In this document: piece after piece, positions 16,921-26,578 of the stretch
Position numbering within the stretch: position 1 is the stretch's first letter
Layout of the letters: each line of letters begins with the position of its first letter
Source of the DNA: Streptomyces sp. Alt3
GTDB taxonomy: Bacteria; Actinomycetota; Actinomycetes; Streptomycetales; Streptomycetaceae
Assembly (NCBI RefSeq): GCF_030719215.1
Contig: NZ_CP120983.1
Location: 4,030,001-4,094,000, forward strand
Reading direction: 5' to 3'
DNA: 64,000 nucleotides
Notes under the pieces: generated by a model
Database searches by the model: none
Told to the model about the DNA's origin: nothing
What the model saw: only the letters and a program-made list of their open reading frames with translations
Translations under genes and position numbers: made by a program

Positions 16921-17832
16921 TCAGGCCGCTACGAGATAGGAAAAGACCGATTCGAGGGACTCGTCGGACGGGGAGACGGTCAGCAGCCGGATGCCGTTCT
17001 CACGCGCGACCTTCGGCAGCAGGGTCGTGAAGCGTCCGAAGTCGACCGCCTGGATGCGCAGGGCCCGCTCCGTCACGTCGACCTCGATCCCCGCGGTCGA
17101 GGGGTCCGCGATGAGCGCCGCGGCGAGCGCCCGGTCGTCGCTGGACCGTACGAGATAGCGGTGCGGCCGGTCCGTCATCAGCCTGCGGATCTTCCGGAAG
17201 TCGCCGGACGCCGCGTGCCGGCCCGCCACGATCACCTCGATGTGCGAGGCGAGCTGCTCGACCTCCTCCAGGATGTGGGAGGAGAAGAGCACCGTGCGTC
17301 CCTCCGCTCCCATCCGGCGCAGCAGGTCCATGAGCTGCATCCGCTGACGCGGGTCCATTCCGTTGAACGGCTCGTCCAGCAGCAGCACCGACGGGTCGTG
17401 GACCAGGGCGGACGCCATCTTCACGCGCTGGCGCATGCCCTTGCTGTACGTGGAGATCTTGCGGTCCTGCGCGTACTCCATCTCGACCGTGGCCAGTGCC
17501 TTCGCCGCGGCCGCGTCGCCCAGTCCGTGGAGCTCCGCGTTGGCGACGACGAATTCGCGGCCGGTCAGGAAGTCGTACATGCCCTCGCGCTCGGGCACGA
17601 TCCCGATGGCCTTGTAGACGGACTCGTTGCGCCAGATCTGCGTGCCGTCGAGCGTCACCTTGCCGGTCGACGGCGCGAGGAAACCGGCCATCATGTTGAT
17701 CAGCGTGGACTTGCCCGCTCCGTTGGGGCCGAGCAGCCCCGTGACACCGGGCCCCACGGACATGCTGACGTCGTTGACGGCGACCACGTTGCCGAACCAG
17801 CGCGAGGTGTGGTCGATCTCGATGGTGGTCAC
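16921..17832 (-). CDS. ABC transporter ATP-binding protein (second pair)
   Basis: The 303-residue ATPase has Walker A GPNGAGKST, signature YSKGMRQRVKMA, Walker B VLLLDEPFNGMDP and H-loop SSHILEE, followed by the C-terminal domain of DrrA/CcmA-type exporters. The GTG start overlaps the stop of the upstream permease gene by 4 nt. It should energise the permease at 16171-16890. Confidence 0.9.
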   Translation of the reverse strand: MTTIEIDHTSRWFGNVVAVNDVSMSVGPGVTGLLGPNGAGKSTLINMMAGFLAPSTGKVTLDGTQIWRNESVYKAIGIVPEREGMYDFLTGREFVVANAELHGLGDAAAAKALATVEMEYAQDRKISTYSKGMRQRVKMASALVHDPSVLLLDEPFNGMDPRQRMQLMDLLRRMGAEGRTVLFSSHILEEVEQLASHIEVIVAGRHAASGDFRKIRRLMTDRPHRYLVRSSDDRALAAALIADPSTAGIEVDVTERALRIQAVDFGRFTTLLPKVARENGIRLLTVSPSDESLESVFSYLVAA

Positions 17833-18737
17833 AGCCCGACCCTCCGGTAGCGGCGCATCAGTACGGCGTACGAGCCGGCGACGAGCGCGAGAACAACGAT
17901 CAGATAGACCACGCCCGCCGCGGCCCCGGGGCCCTCGCCGCCGGGGAAGGCGGACGCCGCACCGAGGAAGGCGGTCTGCACCCCGTCGATCAGGGTGATC
18001 GGGGAGAACAGCCCCAGCCAGGTGATCGCGTCGGCCGAGCTCGTCTGCCAGGCGATCGCCTGGACCGTGGAGACCGCGCCGTAGGTGATGGTCATGACCG
18101 CGATCACCGCGGCGACCCCGAAGCCCCGGCGGGGTGTCAGGGCGGCGACGACCAGGCCCAGCCCGGCGAACAGCACGGAGAGCAGGGCCACCGAGACCAT
18201 CCCCTGCCCGAAGCCCTTGGTCTGGTCGGCGAAGTCGAACTTCGCGAGCAGCGAACCCACGTAGAGGATGACGAGGGGCAGCCCGGTGAGGACGAGCAGG
18301 GCGGACGCCATCGCGGCGTACTTGGCCACGACGTAGTCGGCCCGTTCGATCGGCCGCGAGAAGTACAGCGGCACGCTCTTGAAACGCAGGTCCCTGGAGA
18401 CCGACTGCGGCGCCTGGGAGGCGATGAAGAGCCCGATCACGGCCTGCAGGTAGATGGCGAAGTCCGTGTACCTGATGGGGAGCTTCGTCATGTTGGGCGT
18501 GGCGATGGCGACCGCTACGAGGATCAGCGCCACCAGGCACATCACGCCGCACAGGAGCATCGGCAGCACCTTGGACTTCGCGGACCGCCCCAGTCCGAAC
18601 GAGCCCCGCAGGGACTGCGAGTAGAGGGAACGGCGGGCGTAGGCGCGACCCAGCCGGACCCCGTCGTAGGAGCGGTATCCGATGTTGTGGATGCGGGAGG
18701 CGTCGCTCCCGGCCACGGTCCCGGTCTCAGTGCTCAT
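17829..18737 (-). CDS. ABC exporter permease (first pair)
   Basis: The 302-residue protein has a cytoplasmic N-terminus (RIHNIGYRSYDGVRLGRAY) and about six transmembrane helices, with the loop VSRDLRFKSVPLYFSRPI common to ABC-2 permeases of actinobacteria. It overlaps the upstream ATPase by 11 nt and the downstream one by 4 nt, so the four genes form one tightly coupled unit. Confidence 0.87.
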   Translation of the reverse strand: MSTETGTVAGSDASRIHNIGYRSYDGVRLGRAYARRSLYSQSLRGSFGLGRSAKSKVLPMLLCGVMCLVALILVAVAIATPNMTKLPIRYTDFAIYLQAVIGLFIASQAPQSVSRDLRFKSVPLYFSRPIERADYVVAKYAAMASALLVLTGLPLVILYVGSLLAKFDFADQTKGFGQGMVSVALLSVLFAGLGLVVAALTPRRGFGVAAVIAVMTITYGAVSTVQAIAWQTSSADAITWLGLFSPITLIDGVQTAFLGAASAFPGGEGPGAAAGVVYLIVVLALVAGSYAVLMRRYRRVGL

Positions 18738-19746
18738 GGTGACCGCTCCCCTTCTGCTGTCCGACGCCGGCTGTCGCGGCCGGAGCCGCCTGGTGCGCCT
18801 CTCCGGCGCGGAAGACCTCGGCGATGCGGTGGCGACGCTGTTCCATCCGGACGAGGCCCAGTCCGAGCCCGGCGACGCTGTCGCGGACCAGGTCGTAGGT
18901 CTCCTCGCCCGTCGCCTCGACCAGGAGGATGTGGCCCGCTCCCGGCAGCCCCTCGGCGTCGAGTCCGTCGTGGCCCAGGAGCGTGATCCCGGCCTCGGTG
19001 AGGGCCTTGCGCAGCGCGCCCGTGCCGTCAGGATGATCGTCGCTGTCGGTCACCTCGACCGCCAGGGTCGTGGTGACCGAGGTGAAGTCGCTGGTCGAGC
19101 TGGACCGCAGCAGTGATCCGCCGTCGATGACGACGACGTGGTCACAGGTCCGCTCCAGCTCCCCCAGGAGGTGGGAGGTGACCAGCACCGAGATGCCGAA
19201 ATCGGTGTGGACACGGCGGATCAGACCGAGCATCTCGTCGCGGCCGACGGGGTCGAGGCCGTTCGTCGGCTCGTCGAGGAGGACCAGCCTCGGGTCGTGG
19301 ACCAGGGCCTGGGCCAGCTTCACCCGCTGCTTCATGCCGGTCGAGTAGCCGCCGATGGGGCGGTAGCGCTCCTCGTACAGACCGACGTGCCGCAGGGTGT
19401 CCGCGGTGCGCTCACGCGCGGCGGTGGGCGGTAGCCCGGACATCCGCGCCATGTGGACGACGAACTCGGTCGCCGAGACGTCGGGAGGCAGACAGTCGTG
19501 CTCGGGCATGTACCCGACCCGCTCCCGGATCGCGGCGCCCTCGGTGGCCACGTCGAGCCCGAGCACCGCGGCCCGGCCTTCGGTGGCGGGGGACAGACCC
19601 AGCAGGATCTTGATCAGTGTGGACTTGCCGGCCCCGTTGGAACCCACCAGGCCGGTCACGCCCGGTCCGATGTCCAAGGAGAGCCGGTCAAGCGCGGTCA
19701 CCCTCGGGAACCGCTTGCTCAGGCTTTCGGTTGCGATCACAGTCAC
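18727..19746 (-). CDS. ABC transporter ATP-binding protein (first pair)
   Basis: The 339-residue ATPase has Walker A GSNGAGKST, signature YSTGMKQRVKLA, Walker B LVLLDEPTNGLDP and H-loop TSHLLGE, plus a His-rich tail ending GSGHHEH. The GTG at 19746 was chosen because the family domain begins directly (VIATESLSKRF); the GTG at 19740 is also possible. No good ribosome-binding site is seen, so a leaderless mRNA is likely. It leads the operon. The divergent gap 19747-19990 serves this operon and the EphD-like gene. Confidence 0.88.
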   Translation of the reverse strand: MTVIATESLSKRFPRVTALDRLSLDIGPGVTGLVGSNGAGKSTLIKILLGLSPATEGRAAVLGLDVATEGAAIRERVGYMPEHDCLPPDVSATEFVVHMARMSGLPPTAARERTADTLRHVGLYEERYRPIGGYSTGMKQRVKLAQALVHDPRLVLLDEPTNGLDPVGRDEMLGLIRRVHTDFGISVLVTSHLLGELERTCDHVVVIDGGSLLRSSSTSDFTSVTTTLAVEVTDSDDHPDGTGALRKALTEAGITLLGHDGLDAEGLPGAGHILLVEATGEETYDLVRDSVAGLGLGLVRMEQRRHRIAEVFRAGEAHQAAPAATAGVGQQKGSGHHEH

Positions 19747-19990
19747 GTCATCGAAGGTAGTGGCGCGCACCACAGGAGTCGTCAGACCAGGCGGCTGGAT
19801 CGGGGTCCGACTCCAGGCGTACGGACCCGTAGGGGGGACCCCACGAGGGAGGACACCGCGCCCCCGCGCCGACGCCGGACGCGGGCAGGTCCGGATGATC
19901 CCTTGACGCGACCGTCCCGCGGTTGCCACATTCAGCGGTGTCACGTTACGGACGCGTACCGCGACGCCGGCACAGGGACGAGGAGGCGGC

Positions 19991-21782
19991 GTGGATCTGC
20001 GAAGCGCGCGTGAGCGCTGGGTGCGAACCGGTGGGATCGAGCTGTGTGTCGCCGAGTTGGGCGACCCTTCACAGCCGACGATCGTGCTGGTGCACGGTTA
20101 TCCGGACAGCAAGGAGGTCTGGTCCGAGGTCGCCCGGCGGCTGGCGGACCGCTGGCACGTGGTGTTCTACGACGTGCGGGGCCACGGCAGGTCGACGGCC
20201 CCCAAGCCGTTGCGCGGTGGTTTCACACTGGAGAAACTGACCGACGACTTCCTGGCCGTGGTGGACGCCGTCAGCCCGGACCGGCCTGTCCACGTGGTCG
20301 GCCACGACTGGGGCTCGGTCCAGTCCTGGGAGTTCGCCACGGTGGAGCGGACCAAGGGGCGCATCGCCTCGTTCACGTCGATGTCCGGCCCTTCCCTCGA
20401 CCACTTCGGGCACTGGATCCAGCAGCGGATGTCGCGGCCGAGTCCTCGCCGCGTGGGGCAGCTGCTCGGCCAGGGCGCCAAGTCCTGGTACGTGTACGCG
20501 CTGCACACCCCCGCTCTCCCGGAAATGGCCTGGCGCGGGCCGCTCGGCAGGCAGTGGCCACGCATTCTGCAGAGGATGGAGAAGGTCCCCGCCGACGGAT
20601 ATCCGACGGCGTCACTCCCGCAGGACGCGGCCCACGGAGCCTGGCTCTACCGTGACAACATCCGGACCCGGCTGCGCCGCCCGCGCCCGGACGCCCACGC
20701 GCACGTACCGGTGCAGCTGATCACACCGACCGGTGACGCCTTCCTCTCCCCGTCGCTCCACGACGAACTGGAGACCTGGGTGCCCCGGTTGGTACGCCGA
20801 ACGTTGCCGGCGAAGCACTGGGTCCCGCGCACCAGGCCGGACCAGCTGTCCGCCTGGATCAGCGAGTTCGTCGAGGCCGGCGAAGCCCGGCAAGCAGGAC
20901 GACCTGCCCGATTCCGACGCCTCGGATTCACCCGCGCCGGCAGCCAAGGGAGCCCATGCGGACCGTTTCGGCGGCCTGTTGGTCCTGGTGACGGGCGCCG
21001 CTTCGGGCATCGGACGCGCCACGGCGCTGTCGTTCGCACAGGCCGGAGCACGAGTGGTGGCCGTGGACCGGGACGCCGAGGGCGTGGCCCGGACTGCCGA
21101 GACCGCCCGCCTGGTCGGCGCGCCTGCCGCATGGGCCGAGGTGGTGGACGTCGGTGACGAACAGGCCATGGAGAAGCTCGCGGAGAAGGTCGCGGCCGAC
21201 TGCGGCGTGGTGGACGTCCTGGTCAACAACGCGGGTATCGGACTGTCCGGATCCTTCCTCGAAACGACGAGCAAGGAATGGCGTGACGTCCTCGACGTCA
21301 ATCTGTGGGGTGTCATCCACGGCTGCCGGATCTTCGGCGGGCAGATGGCGGACCGGGGCCAGGGCGGCCACATCGTCAACGTCGCTTCGGCGGCGGCCTA
21401 TCAGCCGTCACGCGCGCTGCCCGCATACAGCACCTCCAAGGCGGCGGTGCTGATGCTCAGCGAGTGCCTGCGCGCGGAGCTGGCCGACCGGTCGATCGGG
21501 GTCAGTGCGATCTGCCCGGGATTCGTCAACACGGGCATCACCGGGACCGCGCGTTTCGCGGGCGCCGACGAGGTGGAGCAGCAGCGCCTCCGGAAGCGGA
21601 CGACTCGGCTGTACTCCGTCCGCAACTACCCTGCGGAGAAGGCGGCCCGGGCGATCCTGGAAGCCGTGGTGCACAACCGGGCGGTGGTTCCGGTGACGCC
21701 CGAGGCCCGTGGCGCTCGGCTGCTGTCACGGATCAGCCCACGGATGCTGCGAGGCATCGCACGACTGAAGCCACCACTGTGA
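19991..21782 (+). CDS. EphD-like epoxide hydrolase-SDR fusion, interrupted by an apparent frameshift
   Basis: The first half, read from GTG 19991, is an alpha/beta hydrolase with HGYPDSKEVW and GHDWGS, where the Asp nucleophile is typical of epoxide hydrolases. The second half, one frame on, is a short-chain dehydrogenase with TGAASGIG, NNAGIG and YSTSK. M. tuberculosis EphD has the same two-domain order at about 590 residues. Here the first frame runs on without meaning to 21157 and the SDR frame has no credible own start. Removing one base at GCCCGGC (20885-20891) joins them as FVEAGEAGKQDDLP. Sequence error is the simplest reading; a real disruption is possible. Confidence 0.82.
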
Positions 21783-22028
21783 CGGGCGGCCTGAGTTGAG
21801 CACTTCGGGTGCCCAACCACCAGTTTCCGCACTGGGTTTGGCTTGGCCTTTGGAACGATTTGTCCAAGTCAGGTACTGCGAGCGATGTTTGCGCATGTTT
21901 GCAGCCGAGGAGCGGACTTGAGCATGTCCGTTGCGGTCACGGCCTGTTGAGTGCGGCATTTCCACCCAAAAGGAATATCACGCTTATTTGAAGGCAGAGT
22001 TGATCAACTGCCGCATAAGCGTCATCAC

Positions 22029-22082
22029 TTGTCCACAGATTCGCCAAAAGCCCTGTGGATAAACCGAGTTGCTTGTGGATCA
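22029..22082. other. DnaA-box cluster upstream of kptA
   Basis: The AT-rich gap 21783-22164 has TTGTCCACA (22029-22037), TGTGGATAA (22054-22062) and the variant TGTGGATCA (22074-22082) within 54 bp. The palindrome GTTGATCAAC (21999-22008) also occurs in the cluster upstream of serS. No gene is apparent in the gap. Confidence 0.6.
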
Positions 22083-22164
22083 AACCTGGGGGCGTCAAAA
22101 AGTACCGTCTCCGCCGGATGAAATCGGGGTGCACCGGGAGACGTGACCCGGGCACTCTGGCGAG

Positions 22165-22707
22165 ATGGACGAAAGACGCACCGTCAAGGTGTCCAAGTAC
22201 CTGTCGAAGCACCTCCGCCATGAACCCGACCGGATCGGGATCAGTCTCGACGCGCAGGGCTGGGTGCCCGTCGACGAACTGCTGCGGGCGTGTGCCCGGC
22301 AGGGCTTCGCCCTCACACGGGACGAACTCGACCACGTGGTGGCGGCCAACGACAAACAACGCTTCGCCCTGGACGGCGATCGCATCCGGGCGAACCAGGG
22401 CCACTCCGTCAGCGTGGATCTCGGCCTGCCTGCGGCCGAACCGCCCGCGTACCTCTACCACGGGACCGTGGCACGGGCGCTGGAGGCCATCCGCGCCGAG
22501 GGGCTCCGGCCCATGAGCCGGCACCATGTCCACCTCTCCCCCGACCGTGAGACCGCGGTCCGTGTCGGCGCCCGCCGCGGAGCGCCGATCGTCCTTCCGG
22601 TGGACTCGGGAGCCATGCACCGGGCCGGCCACTCCTTCCACGTCACCGCCAACGGGGTCTGGCTCACCGACTGCGTGCCGACGCTCTACCTGCGCCTGCG
22701 GGAGTGA
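22165..22707 (+). CDS. kptA: RNA 2'-phosphotransferase (Tpt1/KptA family)
   Basis: The 180-residue protein matches Tpt1/KptA throughout: VSKYLSKHLRHEPDRIGI, the linker DKQRFAL, then YLYHGT, RHHVHLS and the final HSFHVTANGVWLT. The Arg-His-Arg-Arg active-site pattern is kept. In yeast the enzyme removes the 2'-phosphate left by tRNA splicing, passing it to NAD+. Bacterial substrates are not established. The ATG has no clear ribosome-binding site. The 3' end is followed by two decayed tandem copies of its last 17-18 bp. Confidence 0.93.
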   Translation: MDERRTVKVSKYLSKHLRHEPDRIGISLDAQGWVPVDELLRACARQGFALTRDELDHVVAANDKQRFALDGDRIRANQGHSVSVDLGLPAAEPPAYLYHGTVARALEAIRAEGLRPMSRHHVHLSPDRETAVRVGARRGAPIVLPVDSGAMHRAGHSFHVTANGVWLTDCVPTLYLRLRE

Positions 22708-22813
22708 CGCGGCCTGCGGGAGCCAAGCGGCCTGCGGGGGTCGTTCCTCCCACCCGCACCCCGTCCCCCGGCGGCCGACGGAGCCCCCGGTGGACCGCCG
22801 TAGAGTCGTGACC

Positions 22814-23725
22814 ATGACCTCCTCCCGTCGACTGAGCACCGTGATCCTGCCCATCCACCGCTGGAACCAGGGCGGCCGGCCGCTGTGGGTACGCGCCGAG
22901 GAGCTGGGATTCCACGCGGCCTACACCTACGACCACCTGGCCTGGCGGACGTTCCGCGACGGCCCGTGGTTCGGAGCCCTGCCGACCCTGACGGCCGCTG
23001 CCGCGGCCACCGAGCGCCTGCGTCTGGGAACGCTCGTGACCTCACCCAACTTCCGGCACCCGGTGACGCTCGCGAAGGAGCTCATCACCCTGGACGACGT
23101 GTCCGACGGGCGGATCACCCTCGGGATCGGAGCGGGCGGAAACGGCTTCGACGCCACCACGCTGCGGGGGAGCGGCGAGGAGCCGTGGAACCCGCGCGAA
23201 CGCGCCGACCACTTCGAGGAGTTCGTCCCGCTGCTCGACCGGCTGCTCCGGGAGCCGACCGTCACGCAGGAAGGGCGGTTCTACAGCGCGAACGAGGCCC
23301 GGAACATCCCCGGCTGTGTGCAGCGTCCCCGGCTGCCTTTCGCGGTCGCCGCGACCGGACCGCGCGGAATGAGGCTCGCGGCGCGGCACGGCCAGGCATG
23401 GGTGACGACGGGTGACCCGAAGCTGTTCGAGTCCGGGACGCCCGATCAGTCCGTGGAAGCAGTCCGCGGTCAGATCGCACGGCTCGGCGCGGCCTGTGAG
23501 GAAGCCGGCCGCGACGTCGCCGAACTGGACAAGATCCTGCTCACCGGGTTCACGCCCGGCAGCCCCCTGGGGTCCTTCGACGCGTTCGTGGACTTCGCGG
23601 GAACACACTTCGAGCTCGGATTCACCGAGATCGTCGTCCACTGGCCGGTACCCGACTCCGTCTTCGCCCTGGACACCAAGGTGTTCGAGCGGATCGCCAC
23701 CGAGGCCCTGGCCCAGTTCGACTGA
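22814..23725 (+). CDS. LLM class F420-dependent oxidoreductase
   Basis: The 303-residue protein has the luciferase-like TIM barrel: YDHLAWRTF, GTLVTSPNFRHPV, SDGRITLGIGAGG and the C-terminal FTEIVVHWPVPD. Such enzymes use coenzyme F420 (or FMN) to transfer hydride to diverse substrates; the substrate is unknown. TAGAGT (22801-22806) ends seven bases before the ATG, suggesting leaderless mRNA; a GTG two codons earlier is possible. Confidence 0.88.
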   Translation: MTSSRRLSTVILPIHRWNQGGRPLWVRAEELGFHAAYTYDHLAWRTFRDGPWFGALPTLTAAAAATERLRLGTLVTSPNFRHPVTLAKELITLDDVSDGRITLGIGAGGNGFDATTLRGSGEEPWNPRERADHFEEFVPLLDRLLREPTVTQEGRFYSANEARNIPGCVQRPRLPFAVAATGPRGMRLAARHGQAWVTTGDPKLFESGTPDQSVEAVRGQIARLGAACEEAGRDVAELDKILLTGFTPGSPLGSFDAFVDFAGTHFELGFTEIVVHWPVPDSVFALDTKVFERIATEALAQFD

Positions 23726-23903
23726 CCGCTCGCGTCCCCGTCTCCGAGCGTGGCGGGGACGCTGCGGCAGCCCCCGACCGGGGAGGTTCGCCGATCGGAG
23801 CCCTTGGCATATGCCGGAGTCAGGTACCGCAGCTCACGGGCTCACCCTCTCAGATGTGCGCCCCTCTGCACGCCCGTGCGACTCCGTACGGGAGAATGGC
23901 CGG

Positions 23904-24746
23904 GTGACCTCAGCTACCGACTCGCCTCTGCCGGCCGTGACCCGGCTGATCGCCACCGATCTGGACGGCACCCTCCTACGCGACGACAAGACCCTGTCGG
24001 ACCGCACGACAGCCGCACTGGCGGCCGCGGAAGAGGCGGGAATCGAGGTCTTCTTCGTCACCGGCAGGCCCGCCCGCTGGATGGACGTCGTCAGCCCCCA
24101 TGTGCAGCGTCACGGCATGGCGATCTGCGCGAACGGGGCAGCGGTCGCCGATCTCCACGACGGCACACTCCTCAGGACGTATCCGCTGGACCGCGCGGTC
24201 GCCCTGGCCGTGGTCGACACCCTGCGCGAGGCGGCTCCCGGAGTCTCCTTCGCCGTCGAGCTGGCCACCGGCATCCATTACGAACCGGCCTATCCCCCGT
24301 TCCACATGGATCCGGGTGCCACGGTCGCCGTCGCGGAGAAGCTGCTCCGCGAGGAGGTTCCGGGCACCGGGGCGCCGGTCCTGAAGGTCCTCGCCCACCA
24401 CCCAGAGCTCGCTCCGGACGCCTTCCTCTCGCTGGCCCGTGACATCGCGGGGGACCATGCGTCGTTCACCCGGTCCAGCCCCACCGCGCTGCTGGAGATC
24501 AGTGGACTCGGAGTCTCCAAGGCCGCCACGCTCGCCGCCTGCTGTGCGGAGCGCGGGATCTCGGCGGACGAGGTCGTCGCGTTCGGGGACATGCCCAACG
24601 ATGTGGAGATGCTGAGCTGGGCCGGTGCGTCGTTCGCCATGGGCAACGCCCATCCGGCCGCCGTGGCCGCGGCGTCCGGGGTGACGCTCACGAACGACGA
24701 GGACGGTGTCGCGGTCGTGATCGAGCGGATCCTCGCCGCGCGCTGA
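23904..24746 (+). CDS. HAD family (Cof-type) hydrolase
   Basis: The 280-residue protein has motif I IATDLDGTLLRDDKT, motif II FVTGRPARW, the motif III lysine in LGVSKAAT and motif IV AFGDMPNDVEML. It is a paralogue of the HAD protein next to serS and shares motifs I and IV almost word for word. The GTG at 23904 has GGAG ahead of it. The substrate is unknown. It converges on the histidine kinase gene. Confidence 0.88.
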   Translation: MTSATDSPLPAVTRLIATDLDGTLLRDDKTLSDRTTAALAAAEEAGIEVFFVTGRPARWMDVVSPHVQRHGMAICANGAAVADLHDGTLLRTYPLDRAVALAVVDTLREAAPGVSFAVELATGIHYEPAYPPFHMDPGATVAVAEKLLREEVPGTGAPVLKVLAHHPELAPDAFLSLARDIAGDHASFTRSSPTALLEISGLGVSKAATLAACCAERGISADEVVAFGDMPNDVEMLSWAGASFAMGNAHPAAVAAASGVTLTNDEDGVAVVIERILAAR

Positions 24747-24765
24747 GGTCACTGGTAGCCGGGGT

Positions 24766-24797
24766 GGCCCGCCCGTGCCGTCCCACGGCACCGGGCC
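24766..24797. terminator. bidirectional terminator hairpin
   Basis: GGCCCG and GTGCCGT (24766-24781) pair with ACGGCAC and CGGGCC (24785-24797) around a CCC loop. It lies between the convergent HAD and histidine kinase genes. Confidence 0.65.
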
Positions 24798-24809
24798 GGT
24801 CGCCCTGCG

Positions 24810-26516
24810 TCAGAGCGGGACCTCCCAGGTCACCGTCGTGCCGCCGCTGTCCGCCCCTGTCCCCGGCCCGAACCAGCTCGCGCCGCCGAGGGACTCGGCC
24901 CGCCGCGCGAGGTTCCGCAACCCACTGCGCCGTCCGCCGTCCGGGATCCCGACCCCGTCGTCGGCCACCGTCAGCCGTACCCCGTCCCGCCCGTCCGGCA
25001 GCACCGCGGTCGCGTCCACCGTCACCTCGACCCTCGATGCCCCCGCGTGACGGAACACGTTGGAGAGCGCCTCACGAAGGGCCGCGATGAGGTTCTTGCC
25101 CGCGAGCTCCCCCACCAGCGAGTCGACCGGCCCCAGGAATCGGTGCGCGGGCATGAAACCCAGGGGGACCGCCGCCATGTTGATCTCCCGCAGCACTCGG
25201 GTCCGCAGCCCCGACGGAGCCTCCGCCGGTTCCTGCTGCAGCGCGAAGATGGCGGTGCGGATCTCCTGGATGGTCACGTCCAGCTCGTCTACGGCCCGTC
25301 CGATGCCGGCCTGCACAGCGGGGACCGAGGAGCGCCGCTGAGCGTCCTCCAGCATGATCCCGGTGGCGAACAGACGCTGGATGACCAGGTCGTGGAGGTC
25401 CCGGGCGATCCGGTCGCGATCCTCGTAGACGGCGAGCCGCTCCCGGTCCCGCTGGGCCTCGGCCAGCTTCAGGGCGAGTGCGGCCTGCGCGGCGAAATGG
25501 GTGGCCAGCGTCCGCTCCGCCCGGGTGAACGGCCGAGCGCCCCGGACCCGCGGGATGGACAGGGCCCCCAGCACCCGGCCGCCGCTGCGCAGCGGGAGCA
25601 GCATGTGCGGGCCGAACTGATCGGCCAGCCTGGTGATCAGCCGGGGGTCTGTCGCCGAGTCGTCCAGGAACACCTCCTCGCCCCTCAGGAGCGCCGCGAC
25701 CACGGGGCTCTGCGGCGGGATGATCACGCCGAGGGAGGCGGACGGTGTGTCCCCGGCGACGGCGACGATCTCCAGGCCTCCCTGCGCGGCCGGAAGCAGC
25801 ACGATGCCGACCTCGGCGTCGGCGAGACGGCGCGCCTGCTCTGCGACGACGGCGAGTGCCTCGTCGGCGTCCCCTCCCGAGAGGAGCGCGGTGGTGACGG
25901 CCACCGAACCGTCGATCCAGCGCTCTCGCCTGCGGGCCGCCTCGTACATCCGCGCGTGCCCGATGGCGATCCCGGCCTCCGTGGCCAACACGCGCAGCAT
26001 GTGCAGTGCGTCGTCGCCGAAGGCGTCCCCGTCGTACTTCTCCATCACGTAGAGATTGCCGAAGGTCCGGTCCTGGTCCTGGATCGGAACCCCGAGGAAG
26101 GTACGCATCTTCGGGTGGCCCGCCGGAAAGCCCGCGAAGCGCGGATCCGTCTCCAGATCCTCCAGGCGGATGGACACGCCCTCCTGGATCAGTGCCCCCA
26201 GGAGCCCGGTGTGCCCGTCGGGCGGGCGTCCGATCGCCCGGGCGGTCTCCTCCGGCACCCCGTGGGTGATGAAGTCGCAGAGGTTCTCACCGGGCGTCTC
26301 GACGACGCCGATGGCCGCATAGCGGGCGTGGGCGAGTTCGGCCGCTGTCTCACAGATGCGCTCGAGGGTGGCGTGGAGTTCGAGGCCCGTCCCGACGGAC
26401 CTCGTTGCCTCCAGCAGCTGCGGCACACGTGCCGTCAGCTCAGCGGAGAGCCCTCGCAGACCTCCGCTGGTCTGCTGCGCGGATCCGGGCGAGTCCTTCG
26501 GGTCAGGCTCGGGCAT
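24810..26516 (-). CDS. GAF-domain sensor histidine kinase (DevS/DosS type), orphan
   Basis: The 568-residue protein has two GAF domains (about 45-195 and 215-365), a HisKA_3 dimerisation helix with the phosphoacceptor in DRIARDLHDLVIQRLF and a C-terminal HATPase with ALSNVFRHAGAS and VADDGVGIPDGG. This is the layout of mycobacterial DevS/DosT, whose first GAF binds haem and senses O2, NO or CO; haem binding here is unproven. It follows cydC by 62 bp on the same strand and no response regulator gene adjoins it. The start is the ATG giving MPEPDPKD; an ATG eight codons earlier (26540) is possible. Confidence 0.88.
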   Translation of the reverse strand: MPEPDPKDSPGSAQQTSGGLRGLSAELTARVPQLLEATRSVGTGLELHATLERICETAAELAHARYAAIGVVETPGENLCDFITHGVPEETARAIGRPPDGHTGLLGALIQEGVSIRLEDLETDPRFAGFPAGHPKMRTFLGVPIQDQDRTFGNLYVMEKYDGDAFGDDALHMLRVLATEAGIAIGHARMYEAARRRERWIDGSVAVTTALLSGGDADEALAVVAEQARRLADAEVGIVLLPAAQGGLEIVAVAGDTPSASLGVIIPPQSPVVAALLRGEEVFLDDSATDPRLITRLADQFGPHMLLPLRSGGRVLGALSIPRVRGARPFTRAERTLATHFAAQAALALKLAEAQRDRERLAVYEDRDRIARDLHDLVIQRLFATGIMLEDAQRRSSVPAVQAGIGRAVDELDVTIQEIRTAIFALQQEPAEAPSGLRTRVLREINMAAVPLGFMPAHRFLGPVDSLVGELAGKNLIAALREALSNVFRHAGASRVEVTVDATAVLPDGRDGVRLTVADDGVGIPDGGRRSGLRNLARRAESLGGASWFGPGTGADSGGTTVTWEVPL

Positions 26517-26578
26517 GCCCCGAGCGTAATAAGCACCCATTCGTACGGAAAGTCGGAATCCTGAACACCGGCTGCCCC

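Noticed and set aside
16420..17850. 476-codon frame opposite an ABC ATPase gene
   Set aside because: The minus strand encodes all ATPase motifs; the plus frame is compositionally forced.
20956..21782. SDR half of the EphD-like gene as an independent gene
   Set aside because: No suitable start with a ribosome-binding site precedes the first beta strand, and both domains are fused in EphD.
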